From NCBI RefSeq assembly GCF_009696265.1, contig NZ_VUMH01000002.1:310001-374000 (forward strand): a DNA stretch of 64,000 nucleotides. The letters run 5' to 3'. The position numbers were made by a program, and so were the translations under genes. The notes beneath the pieces were generated by a model. It made no database searches. It saw only the letters and a list, made by a program, of their open reading frames with translations, and was not told the DNA's origin. Numbering within the stretch: the first letter of the stretch is position 1; each line of letters opens with the position of its first letter. Below are positions 46,375-56,060 of this stretch, piece by piece. Source of the DNA: Desulfovibrio porci. Its GTDB lineage: Bacteria; Desulfobacterota; Desulfovibrionia; Desulfovibrionales; Desulfovibrionaceae.

Positions 46375-48033
46375 TCAAAAGCCTATGATGTAGCCGGAAA
46401 GAGCCCGGCCCGGCAGCGATATTTCGCGTGCCGCAACATGGAACTCCCTGAATGCCTCCGACGGTACAAATCCGTTAAACTTGAAAAGATATTGCTCGTT
46501 CTGTCCCGGATTCACAAGACGAGCCTTGTATTCAACCTCACCAACTCTGACCATTAGAGCATCCGAAGGCGACAGGGCCAAGGCATCGGAACCCGGTTTT
46601 TGCTTCAAAACAAAATAATGCACCTTTTTACCCATCGCTACGTCTGGCGCGGCCAATGTAGCGCGGCCTGTGATCTTCAAGGGCATTTCCGTCGAAACAA
46701 ACTGTAACCCACGCATGTAATAAAATTCCATGCCATATGCATGGGGAATAAAGGGATAGCGTTCTTCAAGTAACGGACGGGTTTGTTTCCACATAAAACT
46801 GGGCAGATAGCCAGTATTCCAAAAATTCCATGAAGATATGCAGTAGCTTGTTGCACACAGCGCCCATATCAAGGCAATACTAATTTTCTCATATCGGTTG
46901 CGCAGGCGTTGCACCCAAAATGCGCACGAAAAGAGCGCAAGTAGGATGACAGGGAAAATCATTCGCTGGCTCCACTGAACTGCGAAAATATCTTGAATAA
47001 AATAACGTTGATAAAGAAAATCGACTGAAATTGCGCCATACAGCGAAAGCAATGAGGATGCGGCAAAAAGCCCCAAAGTGACAAGCCTGATCCATTGTCT
47101 GTTTCTGCAGAACGCAACACAATTCGCCAAGATAGTTCCAGCTACGGCCAATCCGGATATAAAACAAAGTGCATTTGCAGCGTTGGGCGGCAAAATGTGG
47201 GCCAGAGGGCACACCAAACCATACCCAAGAAAGATGACGATTTTCTTCCCAAGAAAAAACAATAGTCCCAGAAGATTAGTCTTGTCTAAATGGTGTGCGA
47301 ATTCCTCCATGTAGGAGTAGTGAGTTATTGTAAACCATGCCTGGAAAGCATACAACACTAGCAGATATACCAGCAGCCCTGAATGGGCATCCAGTGTGCG
47401 GCGATGGCGGATGCACCGAGATATGCGCATGAACAGAATGCCCAGAAAAGCAAAGCCAAAAACAAAAAATACGGGTTTGCTGAACACCGCGAACGGAGCA
47501 GTCACGCAAATAACTACAATTTCCCTGGAAGACAGGGCCTTTTTGTCAGATAGGGCAAGAAAATAAAAAAGTAATATAAATACAAGATAATAACCTTGGC
47601 TAAACACCATATAAAAATCTTGTATTGGGAGCAAGTAGAGATAAAAGCATAAAGCAAGCCTCACTTTCCATGAAGCTATAAGAATATCAAAACGCTTTGT
47701 CAGAAAAAATGAACTACAAAGTGCTGCAAAAAACCAGTTAAGTATATTTTGGACCTGTGCGAATTCGTCAAAAGCCTTTAGCCCTTTTAAGGCAATAACA
47801 GCACAAAATTTATTTATAAGATTAATATAGTTGCTGTCGGGCATCATAAAAAGTTCAAAAAAACTTTTTTCTGCCGCATGTAAATATATGGATACTTCTT
47901 CATTGCGAAGGACCGCAATATCAGCCGGATTAACAATAAAAAAACGCAATGCTGTAAGCAGCACGCTTAGTGAAACAATCAGCGCTGTGGGATTGTTACG
48001 CATTTTTTGCACAAAGAGGAAAAATGTGTGCAT
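46375..48033 (-). CDS. polytopic membrane protein, paralogue of the 43984-45840 product
   Basis: 552 residues with about twelve membrane helices and a shorter periplasmic C-terminal domain. The early loop is NEEVSIYLHAAEKSFF and MPDSNYINLINKF, aligned with EETSIYLNAY and FPDAGYINFLPKL of the paralogue; the middle has SKPVFFVFG, matched by SKPVFFFFG. The shared pattern points to a GT-C-type sugar transferase using a polyprenyl-phosphate donor. It is AT-rich. No partner gene overlaps it; the next genes on this strand start after a terminator. Confidence 0.75.
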   Translation of the reverse strand: MHTFFLFVQKMRNNPTALIVSLSVLLTALRFFIVNPADIAVLRNEEVSIYLHAAEKSFFELFMMPDSNYINLINKFCAVIALKGLKAFDEFAQVQNILNWFFAALCSSFFLTKRFDILIASWKVRLALCFYLYLLPIQDFYMVFSQGYYLVFILLFYFLALSDKKALSSREIVVICVTAPFAVFSKPVFFVFGFAFLGILFMRISRCIRHRRTLDAHSGLLVYLLVLYAFQAWFTITHYSYMEEFAHHLDKTNLLGLLFFLGKKIVIFLGYGLVCPLAHILPPNAANALCFISGLAVAGTILANCVAFCRNRQWIRLVTLGLFAASSLLSLYGAISVDFLYQRYFIQDIFAVQWSQRMIFPVILLALFSCAFWVQRLRNRYEKISIALIWALCATSYCISSWNFWNTGYLPSFMWKQTRPLLEERYPFIPHAYGMEFYYMRGLQFVSTEMPLKITGRATLAAPDVAMGKKVHYFVLKQKPGSDALALSPSDALMVRVGEVEYKARLVNPGQNEQYLFKFNGFVPSEAFREFHVAAREISLPGRALSGYIIGF

Positions 48034-48389
48034 GCGCCAGACCTGCTTAAAGCTGTCAAAGGTGATGAGTTTCTATAGGAACGGTCGTGGTATTTAAAAA
48101 CCATGCTCACTGTTCGGATTAAAACAGCCACAGGTCGGTTTCATCTGCACCAGATAAAAACAAAACAACCATGAAGAAATATGCAACCATCATGCTGCAT
48201 CCGCCAGATGTTTGCATGCCCATGGCGGCTGGGGGATGTTGCACCAATGCAGAGCTATCCCGGTCAGAAGCAGATGCATACCGGGGACAGTCAAGCTTTG
48301 TGCCCTGAAGGTGCAACTCCTCCAGCCTCAAAACTCCTGCTTCAAAAAACTGAGGGGCGCAATAAAGATTGCGCCTCTACACTATATAC
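48034..48389. other. intergenic region between membrane protein and dehydratase genes
   Basis: No gene is visible. It holds the terminator of the upstream block (48344-48378) and, nearer 48100, presumably the promoter of the 46375-48033 gene, which I cannot place. Confidence 0.55.
48344..48378 (-). terminator. terminator after the dehydratase gene
   Basis: On the minus strand GAGGCGCAAT pairs with ATTGCGCCCC around a CTTTA loop, followed by TCAG and TTTTTT. It lies 11 bases past the dehydratase stop, so the block from 53.6 kb down to 48.4 kb ends here. Confidence 0.82.
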
Positions 48390-49406
48390 TTATCGCACAA
48401 GCGTTGCGCCCAAAATCCGGACACGTTCACGCCAATAATCAAGCAAGTCCATCATCGTTTGTTCAAATGGAATTTCAGGTTTCCAGCCTGTATGGCTGGT
48501 AAATTTTGACGTATCGGGAACCTGAAGATCCGCGTCAATGGGACGCAAACGATCATTGTCCGTTTCCACCGCAATATTCTTGACAGTTGAAAAACTCAGC
48601 AGCGTTTGCAGCATATCCTTTACAGAGCAGACATGCGTACCACCGATGTTGTAATAAGCTCCACAAACAGGATTGACAGTCACCAGCATGTAGTAGGCGC
48701 GCACCGCATCTCTAACGTCAGCCCATGTACGAAGTGAATTCAGGTTGCCTGTTTTTACTACAGGGGGAATCAGGCCCGCTTCAATGAGTGCGATCTGTTT
48801 GGCAAACGTGGATTCGGCAAACACGTCGCCCCGACGGGGGCCGGTGTGGGTGAACATGCGGGTAGTCATAACCATCATGCCATAAGCTTCCGCGTAATAA
48901 CGCCCAACCAGGTCAGTCCCAACTTTGGAAATGGCATATGGGGAGGCGGGATGGAATGTGCATTCCTCATTGATCGGCAATTTTTCCTTGGGGACTCGAC
49001 CAAACACCTCCGAAGAAGCGCACACGTGTATGACCGGGGAGCAGCCGGGAGTGTGCCGAATCGCTTCCAGAAGGCTTGTGGTACCAAGAATATTCGTGTG
49101 CAGAGTTTCAAGAGGCGCATCAAAACTGGTACGAGGAAAACTTTGCGCGGCCAGGTGAAATACATAATCCGGTTGTGCATCAGCGACGGCTTTTTGCAAC
49201 GACATGGGATCGTTCAAATCACCGTACAGCAAAAAAATTCTGTCTTTCTGGTTGATTCTGCCCAGGTGGTCATGAATATTCTCCAGCGGGCTGCGCCAAC
49301 GCAGAAGGCCATAGATATCCCAATCTGTATTCTTGATAAGAAAATCAAGGAGGTGCGATCCCACCATTCCCGTTATACCGGTGATAAATGCACGTTTCCT
49401 AATCAT
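48390..49406 (-). CDS. GDP-sugar 4,6-dehydratase (Gmd-like)
   Basis: 338 residues of the extended SDR family. NAD(P) loop FITGITGMVGSHL, YGDLNDP, the Ser in CASSEVFGR, the catalytic YAISK and THTGPRRGDVFAES. The pattern fits GDP-mannose/GDP-heptose 4,6-dehydratases, which give a 4-keto-6-deoxy sugar. With GDP-heptose made from HddA/HddC, GDP-6-deoxy-4-keto-heptose would be a plausible product, as for DmhA-type enzymes; GDP-mannose is the alternative. It overlaps the reductase gene by 8 bases. Confidence 0.88.
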   Translation of the reverse strand: MIRKRAFITGITGMVGSHLLDFLIKNTDWDIYGLLRWRSPLENIHDHLGRINQKDRIFLLYGDLNDPMSLQKAVADAQPDYVFHLAAQSFPRTSFDAPLETLHTNILGTTSLLEAIRHTPGCSPVIHVCASSEVFGRVPKEKLPINEECTFHPASPYAISKVGTDLVGRYYAEAYGMMVMTTRMFTHTGPRRGDVFAESTFAKQIALIEAGLIPPVVKTGNLNSLRTWADVRDAVRAYYMLVTVNPVCGAYYNIGGTHVCSVKDMLQTLLSFSTVKNIAVETDNDRLRPIDADLQVPDTSKFTSHTGWKPEIPFEQTMMDLLDYWRERVRILGATLVR

Positions 49407-50256
49407 GCAAAGCTCCTTTGTGCTTTCTGTAAGCTTCTCCCAGCGAACTCGGAGAACGCTGCAATATAGAAGTCAAAAGCGAGACATCAAGTGCAATTCT
49501 GCGCGGGCGCGACGAAAAAAAATTATCCGGAGCAGCCACTTCCCTATACTGCAGTGAGTCATCAACGGCGTTGGCAAAGGCCTCGGCCATTTGCCTCCGG
49601 GAAATACACTCCGCCCCGCCCACATTTACGGCTCGAGGCAAAACTTCACCCCGGCATCCCATTGCGGTCAAGGCGCAGGTAGCCGCAATAACGTCGTCAA
49701 TCCACACCATATTACGCTCATATCCTTCAAAAACTTCCGCCACTTTCCTGGTTTTCGCACAATCAATGAAATAACGGGTTACACCATCCCAAAAAGAGGT
49801 GACATATGACAGCCTTAAGGCGCAAAAACCTGTTGCGGAAGAGAAGCGCCGCTCAATCGCCGCCTTCATCTTGCCATATTCTTCAGTAGCAAGCAGTTGC
49901 GAATTTTCGTCCAGAGTGCATTTTTGTTGTCCGTACACCGTATCTGACGAGAAAAAAATGACTGTCGTTTTTTTCTCCAGAGCTTTTTCAATCAGGCGGC
50001 CTGTGTTTTCAACATTAACCAGCCATGCTCCCTGTGGATCTTTGCGACATTGATCGGGTTTTGACCACGCCGCCGGAAAAATGAAGACATCACCGGGGCA
50101 AAACCAATCGCCGTCAGAGTCCGACAGGTTTTGCAAATTACAGGTCAGTTGTCCCTTGCCGGGTGAACCTGATATCCGTTTGGCGTCCAGGGCGGCAAGA
50201 GCCGGCCACAACGCCCGGCCAATCCCGCCGCCCATTCCGTTTACATATATGGCCAT
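49399..50256 (-). CDS. NAD-dependent epimerase/reductase (SDR family)
   Basis: 285 residues. Opens YVNGMGGGIGRALWPAL, a GxxGxxG nucleotide site; FFSSDTVYGQQ supplies the Ser/Thr, and EYGKMK the Tyr-Lys pair. WIDDVIAAT and AVNVGGAE follow, as in RmlD/GME-like reductases. It probably completes the 6-deoxy sugar made by the overlapping dehydratase gene by reducing the 4-keto group. The exact stereochemistry cannot be seen. Confidence 0.82.
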   Translation of the reverse strand: MAIYVNGMGGGIGRALWPALAALDAKRISGSPGKGQLTCNLQNLSDSDGDWFCPGDVFIFPAAWSKPDQCRKDPQGAWLVNVENTGRLIEKALEKKTTVIFFSSDTVYGQQKCTLDENSQLLATEEYGKMKAAIERRFSSATGFCALRLSYVTSFWDGVTRYFIDCAKTRKVAEVFEGYERNMVWIDDVIAATCALTAMGCRGEVLPRAVNVGGAECISRRQMAEAFANAVDDSLQYREVAAPDNFFSSRPRRIALDVSLLTSILQRSPSSLGEAYRKHKGALHD

Positions 50257-50279
50257 TGCTTAATCCTGGATGAATGCCA

Positions 50280-51113
50280 TTATTTATCTGTCATATTGCA
50301 GCATTTGGCGAGCAAGGGGCCCAAAATTGGCGTTCTGACAAGCCATTGCCGAAGTTTGGAGGGTGGTTCTTTCTGCGCAAAAACATCGGCAGGCTGCCAA
50401 GGCACAACCATAATAACGCCCTCATTGCTCTCAAGATAGGCCCCCTCCGGGGTGGGGGTTTCTGAGCAAACGGACTGAAAACCGATTGGATAAAGCCTAA
50501 CATGCTGTCCAAAAACTTCGTAAATGGCCTTGTCAACTCCAACGCCGTCCCAAGTAGTATAGCGTAAGGTAAAATCATGAAAGATAACGCCATACATGGA
50601 AGGCAGGACTTTTTTCAAGGTATTGCAATCTTTGAGACAGCCAGCGTAGCTATGATCTGCATCAATAATTGTTGCAATTGTATTTTGTGGAAATGACTCT
50701 GAAGACACAAAACTTTCATAATCCATGTTGTAAAAGGAAGCTACATTGCCATATCCCAATTCATAGACCAATTTTTTGGTTTCTTCCAAAAGTTCCTTAT
50801 CATAATCAATAACATGCAGCTTTTTACCAAGCTGCTGGCATAAATACGCGTATTGAACAGTCAAGCCGCCTTTGTAACAGCCGACTTCTACCACATTGTC
50901 CCCACGGAAGGCGTTAGACCTTATAAAAAATAAAACCGCATCCTGGTAAGCTGTCTTTGTCTGGGATGCTGATCCTCTTTTCGTAATAATATTTCTGAGT
51001 TCAAACAGCTTTTCCTCGGATAAATTTGGATATTTCATTGGGAATTGAAAGCCGGACGCTGATCTGTCAGGCTTGCCGATATCAGTCGTCTTCTCAAAAT
51101 TCTGCTCAAGCAT
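50280..51113 (-). CDS. class I SAM methyltransferase (Methyltransf_24-like)
   Basis: 277 residues from the ATG at 51113, chosen because AAGGAGG lies 6 bases ahead; the longer frame would overlap more of the upstream gene. SAM region DNVVEVGCYKGGLTVQYAYL, LHVIDYDKELLEE, IIDADHSYAGCLKD. These resemble sugar O-methyltransferases of the macrocin/TylF group. It overlaps the bifunctional transferase stop by 8 bases, and lies upstream of the dehydratase pair, so it may methylate the heptose product. That link is inference. Confidence 0.85.
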   Translation of the reverse strand: MLEQNFEKTTDIGKPDRSASGFQFPMKYPNLSEEKLFELRNIITKRGSASQTKTAYQDAVLFFIRSNAFRGDNVVEVGCYKGGLTVQYAYLCQQLGKKLHVIDYDKELLEETKKLVYELGYGNVASFYNMDYESFVSSESFPQNTIATIIDADHSYAGCLKDCNTLKKVLPSMYGVIFHDFTLRYTTWDGVGVDKAIYEVFGQHVRLYPIGFQSVCSETPTPEGAYLESNEGVIMVVPWQPADVFAQKEPPSKLRQWLVRTPILGPLLAKCCNMTDK

Positions 51114-53556
51114 CTCCCGCCTCCTTATCAATCCACAATCCCGCTTCACGTAAAACCTGCTCAAACTGCCTTGTTCCCGCTTCTACGCTGAACTGGTTTT
51201 TAACCAGATCCTGTCCCGCCTGTGAGAGCTTTTTCCAGAGCTCCGGATCAGCATGCAATTGCAGCACCGCCGCGGCAAAATCCGCGGGTTCGTCAGCCAC
51301 AAGCGCCTGCTCGCCAGCGTGTATGCCCATGCCTTCAGTTGCAATGCTGGTGCATACATTGGGAATGCCGGCTCCCATGGTTGTGCCGATTTTCCCCTTG
51401 ATGCCCGCGCCGTAGCGTAAAGGAGCCACTGCAATACGAACCGAGCTCAATAACGGGTCAAGGTTTTCAACAAAACCTTCGATAATGATGCCGTCCTTAC
51501 CATGCAACTCCTGAATTTCAGGCGGTGCGTAGTTGCCGACGACATGGAAGAGCATGTCCGGCGCATGTTCTCTTACCAGTGGCCAAACTTCCTTGGCAAA
51601 CCAGAGAACAGCGTCAACATTGGGCCGATGCCCGAACACACCTATAAAAATAACCCCGGTTCTGTTCTCAAAAGGCTGAGGCCGTTCCACGCACTTGGAG
51701 TAAAGACATGTGAAGGAGGAAATCGGCGTGGAATTGCCTATTTCCGCTGTGATAAATTCTTTTTCCCTGTCGCTGATAACGACGAGGTGATCCACTTTGC
51801 GAATTAAATCCAGCTCGGTTTTTTTTGTGGCGGCGGCCGCTTTCAGCATTTTTTTGTCGTGCGCGAGCTCGGCTTCGCGCTGTTCACGGACAAAGCAGAT
51901 ATCCGCAGCGTGAAATATGATCTTTGCCTTGGGTGACACAGATCTGATTATCGGAACAAGTTCCGATGCCAGCCCCATTGGCTGCAAATAAAATTTGGAG
52001 AAACGATGGCCGAATTTTTTCACATAATCCGCGCTACTGCCATGCTGTTCCGGTACATAATCCAGAATAACTCCCAGTCGCCGCAGGTCATTGGCATAGC
52101 GATCCGGCCAGGGCGCCCCCCAGGGCAGGAACGTCACGGTATAGCCGAATGAAACCAGATCCTTCAGCAGATTAAAGGTTGTCAGATCTGCCGCAATCAT
52201 ATCATGATGGGGAACTCTGGCGTCCGTCACAAGAATCCCACGTGGTGATACGGGAATGGTCCCCAAGCATTCCTGACCGAACGCAAAAATACTGGATAAC
52301 CCCCATTTTCTGATGTCGCCGGCCAGAGCCGGAATTGACCGCGCCTTACGCCGTAAATACACGGCTAAAAGAAAAGGCTTTTCCGTCAGAAACCTGATAA
52401 TGGCATTCTGCCGCTGTAACCACTGATAGCTGTCTTCAGGAGAAAACAAGGCAGAACCCAGGAATGATTTCCCAAAAGCTTTTATCTTTTGCAGCGTCCG
52501 CCTGGGTTGCATGCTTTTTATCTGCATGACGCAGGCCAGTGGAAAGAGCAACATCAGGCACAGCACTTTTACACTTTTTGACATAGGCCGAACATCACGC
52601 GACGTCAGGGCGATGACACGATTCCCGCGCGGATCAATGCGGGTCAAACAGGTTCTGCGCAAACCGCAAGGCAATGCCGAATACTCATGCAGCCCGGCCT
52701 TGACAATCCGGCGGGCGTAGTCAGCGACTATTAACGACAATTCACCGATATCCTCAGCGTGATATCTGTCCAGATTTTTTGAAAACATGGGTTCCGGCTC
52801 AATTGCCGGGCAACTGAAATGCAGAAACCGCAACGGAACGTCAGACGCAAACCATTGCGCGCCGCGGCGTGTTGCCGGACGCTGATCAATGTTCCAATAC
52901 GCAACATTGTAGCCATCATGGCGGAGGATTTTGAAATTATCTAAAAAACATGGAAGCAGATCCATCCATTTCTGATCGCCAAACAAACCGGCGGTAAAGT
53001 CTTCATAGCAAAAATGGACTAACCAGTGCGCCCACCAATCCAATATGGCGCGACTTGAAGTTGTGTTGGCAAAATAAGCAAACCCCATATTATAAGCGCC
53101 ACATTTGAGCATGGTCAGATCAGATGTCCTCCCATCGATACTGGGCCTGCTTAAATGCGGCGTCAGCACAATTTCCACTCCGTCATTGACAATCTCTTCA
53201 AGTTCTTCCATAGGGGAAACGACATAAATGTCGCTATCCATATAGATTACACCTTCGATTTCGTCATGAGAACGGCGAAAGATTTCTCTGACTGCAAAGG
53301 GTTTCAGCGCCACGCACATTTCAGTGTTGGTATAGCGCTCCAGCATATTGTCTAATTCGGGAATGCCAAGCTCCACCGCTGGAATGACTTCCACCTCATC
53401 GCCACAAGAACAATCTCCATTCAACGTATCCAGCAAGATCACGTAAAGAGACATGTCTGGATAGTTTTTTCTTATAGAGTCGAGTAGAACACGCGCGAAA
53501 GGAATATATGAGCGTGTAACAATAGTTACTGTCGCAATTTTTTTGCTGAACGCCAT
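51106..53556 (-). CDS. bifunctional glycosyltransferase, GT8-like plus GT4
   Basis: 816 residues. The N-terminal part (1-290) is GT8-like: TIVTRSYIPFARVLLDSIRK, VIYMDSDIYVVSP with the DXD, and KCGAYNMGFAYFANT. After a linker of about 130 residues the C-terminal part is GT4: KIIFHAADICFVREQREAE, FIGVFGHRPNVDAVLW and APLRYGAGIKGKIGTTMGAGIPNVC. The C-part is close to the 26591-28075 product. The protein would add two sugars in succession on the cytoplasmic side. It is the second gene of the minus-strand block; the ATG has no strong ribosome site. Confidence 0.87.
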   Translation of the reverse strand: MAFSKKIATVTIVTRSYIPFARVLLDSIRKNYPDMSLYVILLDTLNGDCSCGDEVEVIPAVELGIPELDNMLERYTNTEMCVALKPFAVREIFRRSHDEIEGVIYMDSDIYVVSPMEELEEIVNDGVEIVLTPHLSRPSIDGRTSDLTMLKCGAYNMGFAYFANTTSSRAILDWWAHWLVHFCYEDFTAGLFGDQKWMDLLPCFLDNFKILRHDGYNVAYWNIDQRPATRRGAQWFASDVPLRFLHFSCPAIEPEPMFSKNLDRYHAEDIGELSLIVADYARRIVKAGLHEYSALPCGLRRTCLTRIDPRGNRVIALTSRDVRPMSKSVKVLCLMLLFPLACVMQIKSMQPRRTLQKIKAFGKSFLGSALFSPEDSYQWLQRQNAIIRFLTEKPFLLAVYLRRKARSIPALAGDIRKWGLSSIFAFGQECLGTIPVSPRGILVTDARVPHHDMIAADLTTFNLLKDLVSFGYTVTFLPWGAPWPDRYANDLRRLGVILDYVPEQHGSSADYVKKFGHRFSKFYLQPMGLASELVPIIRSVSPKAKIIFHAADICFVREQREAELAHDKKMLKAAAATKKTELDLIRKVDHLVVISDREKEFITAEIGNSTPISSFTCLYSKCVERPQPFENRTGVIFIGVFGHRPNVDAVLWFAKEVWPLVREHAPDMLFHVVGNYAPPEIQELHGKDGIIIEGFVENLDPLLSSVRIAVAPLRYGAGIKGKIGTTMGAGIPNVCTSIATEGMGIHAGEQALVADEPADFAAAVLQLHADPELWKKLSQAGQDLVKNQFSVEAGTRQFEQVLREAGLWIDKEAGDA

Positions 53557-53798
53557 CTCAAGGCAACCTCATTTTATGATATAGTATATAATTTTTTCTA
53601 ATCGTATCTTCACTAAAGCGCTCAATAGGGAAACAGAGCTTTTTTACTTTGGAGCTGATCGTTTTTGATGCGACGACAGCAAAGTAAATAATATGCTCAA
53701 GGCGTCTCCCAATATTGGGTTCAAAATAAAAAAGTTTTTCAAAAAAGTTCCAGACTTACTTTTTTGTAAGGGTGTAGCGGCAGATTATTATGCAAAAA

Positions 53799-55625
53799 TT
53801 ATTTTGCATTGCTGCCATGACGTTGCGATGCGCGATATTGCTCAAGTACATAGGAGGATTCTCCTTGCAAAACAATTTCACCTTTATCCATCCATATGAT
53901 GAAATCGCAATGTTCAACAGTAGTTAAACGATGTGCAACTATAATGCATGTAACTTCATCGGATAAATGCTGTATGGTGCGCTGTATGCTGTCTTCATTG
54001 GCTTGATCCAAAGCACTGGTGGCTTCATCAAATATAAGTAGTTTGGGATAAGTATACATTGCACGCGCGATGGATACACGTTGGGCTTGCCCGCCTGAAA
54101 GCCCGGCTCCATTCTCGCCAATAGACTGCTCTAAACCGAGCGGATGATTGTCCACAAAGTCAATAGCCGCTTTTCGGCAGGCATCACGAACCCGTTCTTT
54201 GTCCCACGGCTTGCCCCATTGGCTGAACGCAATATTCTCCGCCAGCGTTCCCGCAAAAAGAAAAGGGGTTTGCGGCACATAACCGATAAACTGGGCGAAT
54301 GCAGCTGCCCGTGAGGGGGTCAAGGGCTGCCCGTCAACCATAATTTTCCCGCCGGTTGGCTCAAGAAGTCCGCTAAGCATTCCCACAAGAGTGCTTTTTC
54401 CTCCTCCGGACGGCCCGATGATGCCCACTTTCTTGCCTACAGGGATATCAAGTGTCAGATTCTTCAGGCTGTCCTTTTCCGCTCCGGGGTAACGGAAGCA
54501 GACGTTTCGCAAGGAAAGGCATCTGACAAAACTGAAATTTTCATCAGGAGTCGGTAGCGCCGCGCGTGGCTCATTTCGCAATTTTTCCAGTAATTCCAGT
54601 ACGGCCATTGCCATCGGATGCACAGAGCGGATTGTCACCTGAAAGCTCACTACCCTGTTGGCATAAGGCATGACACGCCAAGCCGTGAGCAAAAGCAAGC
54701 CAAGGGCCATGGTTATTCGAGGGATGTCAGCTTGTTCAATAAAAACAAGATAGAATAGCGCAATAACCACAACGCCGAAAGCAATGCTCTCAAGCACCCA
54801 GGTAGGAATAGTCGGCGCGATCGTGTTAAAAACACGAGCTGACATTCCTCGCTCTGCAGCCCTTACAACAGACTGGAGAAAAACCTCCTGCTGCCTGTAG
54901 ATAAGGACATCGCGTATCCCCCTTGTCGCACATAGAATTGCACGTGTTTCATCTTGTACGCTTTCAGCCATGCATAGAGCGGATTTATCAACGTTTTGGC
55001 GAAGAAAGCGGTATAACATAAAACCGGAAAAGCTTAAAAAGCAGATAACGATAGTCGTTAGGGCAGGTTCATGGCCTACAAGGCTGAAGAACAATATTAT
55101 CACAGTCAGCATGCAGGCATACATCGAAAGCTGAGAAATGAGCATCAAAGCCAACTGGCTACGCCATTGCATACATTGAAAAGCAGATGAACTTTCCGCT
55201 GACAAATGCCACATATAGTTACTGTAAAGAAATCGCTGCATAATTTCTTCGCCGAGATCAATTGAAACGCGCTCACTCAAGCGAATAGTCGTCCGGCCGG
55301 CAATGTAGCTGACAATATTCTTCAATGCAGAAGCAGTCACCACAATACAACCAGCAATAAGTAGCAAATATCGTGGGTTTTGCCCCCAGGCTTTGAGTTG
55401 CGGCGACAAGAAATATAATCCCTTAAAAATATAATTTTCATTAAGCATGGTCGGCGAAGTCAAGGCCGCACCGAGATATGTGAGGGTAAGTATAAAAAAA
55501 AGTTCCAATGCAGACTGAAGAGCCATCAGCAGAAACAACAAATAGGTTTTTGTTCTGTTGCGGGGCGAAATGGTTGACAATATACGCCAAAAATCTGCAA
55601 ATAGGGGCGAAAATACTTTCTTCAT
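53799..55625 (-). CDS. ABC transporter, ATPase and permease in one chain (flippase, MsbA/PglK-like)
   Basis: 608 residues. Six membrane helices in the first 320 residues, then the ATPase domain: Walker A GPSGGGKSTL, Q-loop YVPQTPFLF, signature LSGGQAQR, Walker B LLIFDEATSALD and the His switch IIVAHR. The form and context point to a lipid-linked oligosaccharide flippase like PglK, moving finished polysaccharide units across the inner membrane. It is AT-rich. It stands alone at the right end of the island, upstream of the bifunctional transferase by 243 bases. Confidence 0.92.
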   Translation of the reverse strand: MKKVFSPLFADFWRILSTISPRNRTKTYLLFLLMALQSALELFFILTLTYLGAALTSPTMLNENYIFKGLYFLSPQLKAWGQNPRYLLLIAGCIVVTASALKNIVSYIAGRTTIRLSERVSIDLGEEIMQRFLYSNYMWHLSAESSSAFQCMQWRSQLALMLISQLSMYACMLTVIILFFSLVGHEPALTTIVICFLSFSGFMLYRFLRQNVDKSALCMAESVQDETRAILCATRGIRDVLIYRQQEVFLQSVVRAAERGMSARVFNTIAPTIPTWVLESIAFGVVVIALFYLVFIEQADIPRITMALGLLLLTAWRVMPYANRVVSFQVTIRSVHPMAMAVLELLEKLRNEPRAALPTPDENFSFVRCLSLRNVCFRYPGAEKDSLKNLTLDIPVGKKVGIIGPSGGGKSTLVGMLSGLLEPTGGKIMVDGQPLTPSRAAAFAQFIGYVPQTPFLFAGTLAENIAFSQWGKPWDKERVRDACRKAAIDFVDNHPLGLEQSIGENGAGLSGGQAQRVSIARAMYTYPKLLIFDEATSALDQANEDSIQRTIQHLSDEVTCIIVAHRLTTVEHCDFIIWMDKGEIVLQGESSYVLEQYRASQRHGSNAK

Positions 55626-55689
55626 GCTTCCTCAATAATATCAGCGCATACTATCAAAAAATACCGAAAGCTATACATAGTGAGATGTA

Positions 55690-56060
55690 TTGATAGATAT
55701 TCGTCCGGGCAATGTCACTCTAGGTGTAGATGCCAACACGTTGTTCATGCTCACAGACAGTTTTGAAGATGTCCTCTTGGAAGTGTCATTCATGCAGGCA
55801 TGCAAGTATTCCCAACCTGGCGCGGACTTGCCGCGTTACCGCTTTCCTGTGCCCGACTCCGCCAATTTTGCCAAGACATTTCATGTCCAGAAGAAGCATT
55901 TGCCCGCGATTTTTCCATGGGTCAGCGCCGAAACCGGCTCCTTTCTTCCCTCAGAGAATAACGCCGGGAACAACCACGCTTCTTGATAAGGTGTGAAGCA
56001 AACTGCTACGTCCCAGACACCGCCGTAAGGCAATCACATCACCAGTGAGTGGCTCCTTGG
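55690..56060 (-). pseudogene. decayed IS481-type transposase, DDE portion
   Basis: Reading the minus strand in changing frames from about 55935 gives MLLLDMKCLGKIGGVGHR and then, in another frame, GWEYLHACMNDTSKR, which match the conserved block (LHIDIKKLGRI-GVGHR and GWEFLHV-IDD) of IS481 transposases. Stops and shifts follow. Upstream traces (ALRRCL, PGVIL) may be the HTH part. The gene is dead. It lies between the flippase gene and tRNA-Leu, at the right edge of the island. Confidence 0.65.
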
